This document shows positions 6,179 through 7,017 of a stretch of 7,017 bases of DNA, piece by piece (the stretch's first letter is position 1; each line of letters opens with the position of its first letter). Origin of the DNA: Verrucomicrobiales bacterium (GTDB lineage: Bacteria > Verrucomicrobiota > Verrucomicrobiia > Limisphaerales > Palsa-1400); assembly GCA_028293405.1 (NCBI GenBank), contig JAQGOW010000650.1:1-7017 (forward strand). Direction: 5' to 3'. The position numbers and the translations under genes were made by a program. The notes beneath the pieces were generated by a model that worked only from the letters and a program-made list of their open reading frames with translations, did not search any database and was not told the origin of the DNA.

Positions 6179-7017
6179 GAATGGCTTCACCTGCGCAAGA
6201 TCAGAAACAAACCGTGCAAATTCCGCCTCAGGATCAACTCCCTCCGGCAAACGCAACAACGACGACGGATGCACAGTGATCAAAGTCTGCCGGTTTAAAG
6301 CGCTCTGCAGAATCGTGCCGCGATGTTCAGTGACTTTCAGCGGAGCGTTAAAAAGAGCACGCGTAGCCGTCGCGCCCATGGCCACAACGAGGTCTGGTTT
6401 GATTAGTTCCATTTCTGCTTCGAGCCACGGACGGCACGCCGCGATTTCCCGTGGGCTCGCCGTCTTGTGAATGCGTCGTTTCCCGCGCGGTTCAAACTTA
6501 AAATGTTTCACCGCATTGGTTACGTAAGCCGTCGAGCGATCAATGCCGAGTTGCGCCAGCGCGCGATCCAACACCTGGCCAGCAGGGCCAACAAACGGTT
6601 TGCCCGTGCGATCTTCCTGGTCGCCGGGTTGTTCACCCACGAACATTACACGCGCCTCACGCGGACCTTCGCCAAACACCGTGCAACTCGCATTCTTCCA
6701 CAACGGACAACCGCGACAACTCGCTGCCGCATCGCGCAACGCAGACCAATCCGCTCCACGCGGCGGTTGCACCAGCGAGAAATCGGTTTCACGGACACGC
6801 TGGAATTCACTCGTCTCCAACATCGCTCCAAGGCGCATTGGCGCGTTGCGGATCAACGGTTCAATCACGACCGCTTCCGGCAAATTCTTCCAATTACGTT
6901 TCAGTAACTGCGCCTGCATCGCGCGCACTTTGATTCGAGCGGGATTGAAAATGTTGGAATAATAACAGATCCACAAAGCCTCGACCTTATCGGAGGTCGG
7001 CGCTTGCGATTTATCAA
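6155..7017 (-). CDS. udgX: DUF4130-UdgX fusion: UdgX family uracil-DNA binding protein, N-terminus cut by the window edge
   Basis: The minus-strand frame is open from the right edge to TGA at 6157-6155, giving 286 residues. The TTG at 6976-6974 is not the start: the residues before it (DKVEA) and after it (LWICYYSNIFNPARIKVRAMQ) are continuous DUF4130 sequence, so the real start lies beyond 7017. Numbered from that TTG, the end of DUF4130 covers residues 1-53. A linker of about 25 residues follows, then a family 4 UDG-like domain from about 77 to 268. Landmarks are CRGC (87-90), GEQPGDQED (114-122), PFVGPAGQVLDRAL (127-140), YVTNAVKHFKF (151-161), KRRIHK (166-171), ACRPWL (180-185) and HPSSLLR (236-242). 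KRRIHK is the UdgX signature loop; its histidine (H170, plus 6467-6469) matches the one that covalently traps uracil-containing DNA in mycobacterial UdgX. The protein should bind an iron-sulfur cluster. DUF4130-UdgX genes are often found beside a putative DNA repair radical SAM gene, which would lie to the right of this window. Confidence 0.94.
   Translation of the reverse strand, partial: DKSQAPTSDKVEALWICYYSNIFNPARIKVRAMQAQLLKRNWKNLPEAVVIEPLIRNAPMRLGAMLETSEFQRVRETDFSLVQPPRGADWSALRDAAASCRGCPLWKNASCTVFGEGPREARVMFVGEQPGDQEDRTGKPFVGPAGQVLDRALAQLGIDRSTAYVTNAVKHFKFEPRGKRRIHKTASPREIAACRPWLEAEMELIKPDLVVAMGATATRALFNAPLKVTEHRGTILQSALNRQTLITVHPSSLLRLPEGVDPEAEFARFVSDLAQVKPFLTAAQKV

Noticed and set aside
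5853..6470. Plus-strand open frame of 205 codons spanning the pdeM-udgX junction
   Set aside because: It is out of frame with pdeM and antisense to udgX; both of those genes have complete catalytic motifs in this span.
6982..6999. Perfect 6-base inverted repeat (CGACCT / AGGTCG) near the right edge, possible hairpin or operator
   Set aside because: It lies inside the continuous DUF4130 coding frame with no T-run and no adjacent start, so it is most simply coding sequence.

Overview
The window most likely comes from a Verrucomicrobia/Planctomycetes-group bacterium. The main reason is the tandem pair at the left end, a PSD1 (DUF1553)-type protein followed by a Tat-exported DUF1501 protein, which is a hallmark gene pair of that superphylum. 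Base composition looks moderately GC-rich, and both strands are densely coded with only short gaps. The species cannot be named from this sequence.

Layout: (1) Positions 1-2713, plus strand: the C-terminal part of a DUF1553/PSD1 protein whose start lies left of the window, then a complete DUF1501 protein 9 bases later. (2) Positions 2714-3053: a short convergent gap with a weak symmetric hairpin, a small very basic DUF2945/HVA1 TUDOR-type gene on the minus strand, and a 71-base divergent intergenic region. (3) Positions 3054-6178, plus strand: a two-gene operon with an ATGA overlap, made of a ligase-associated Lhr-Core DEXH helicase and the metallophosphoesterase endonuclease PdeM (called MPE in Pseudomonas putida). 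(4) Positions 6155-7017, minus strand: a DUF4130-UdgX fusion protein (uracil-DNA-binding/crosslinking family 4 glycosylase homologue). It runs tail-to-tail into pdeM with a 24-base coding overlap, and its N-terminus is cut by the right edge.

Functionally there are two blocks. The left block is an exported module of the kind found in polysaccharide- or surface-associated gene sets of this superphylum; its biochemical role is poorly defined. The right block is a DNA-repair island: helicase, manganese-type endonuclease, uracil-DNA-binding protein and possibly a small basic TUDOR-like protein. In other bacteria the helicase and PdeM belong to a four-gene cluster with an exonuclease and an ATP-dependent ligase. 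Neither of those two genes is adjacent here, and a UdgX gene sits directly next to the pair instead. I found no RNA genes, mobile elements, CRISPR arrays or long repeats.
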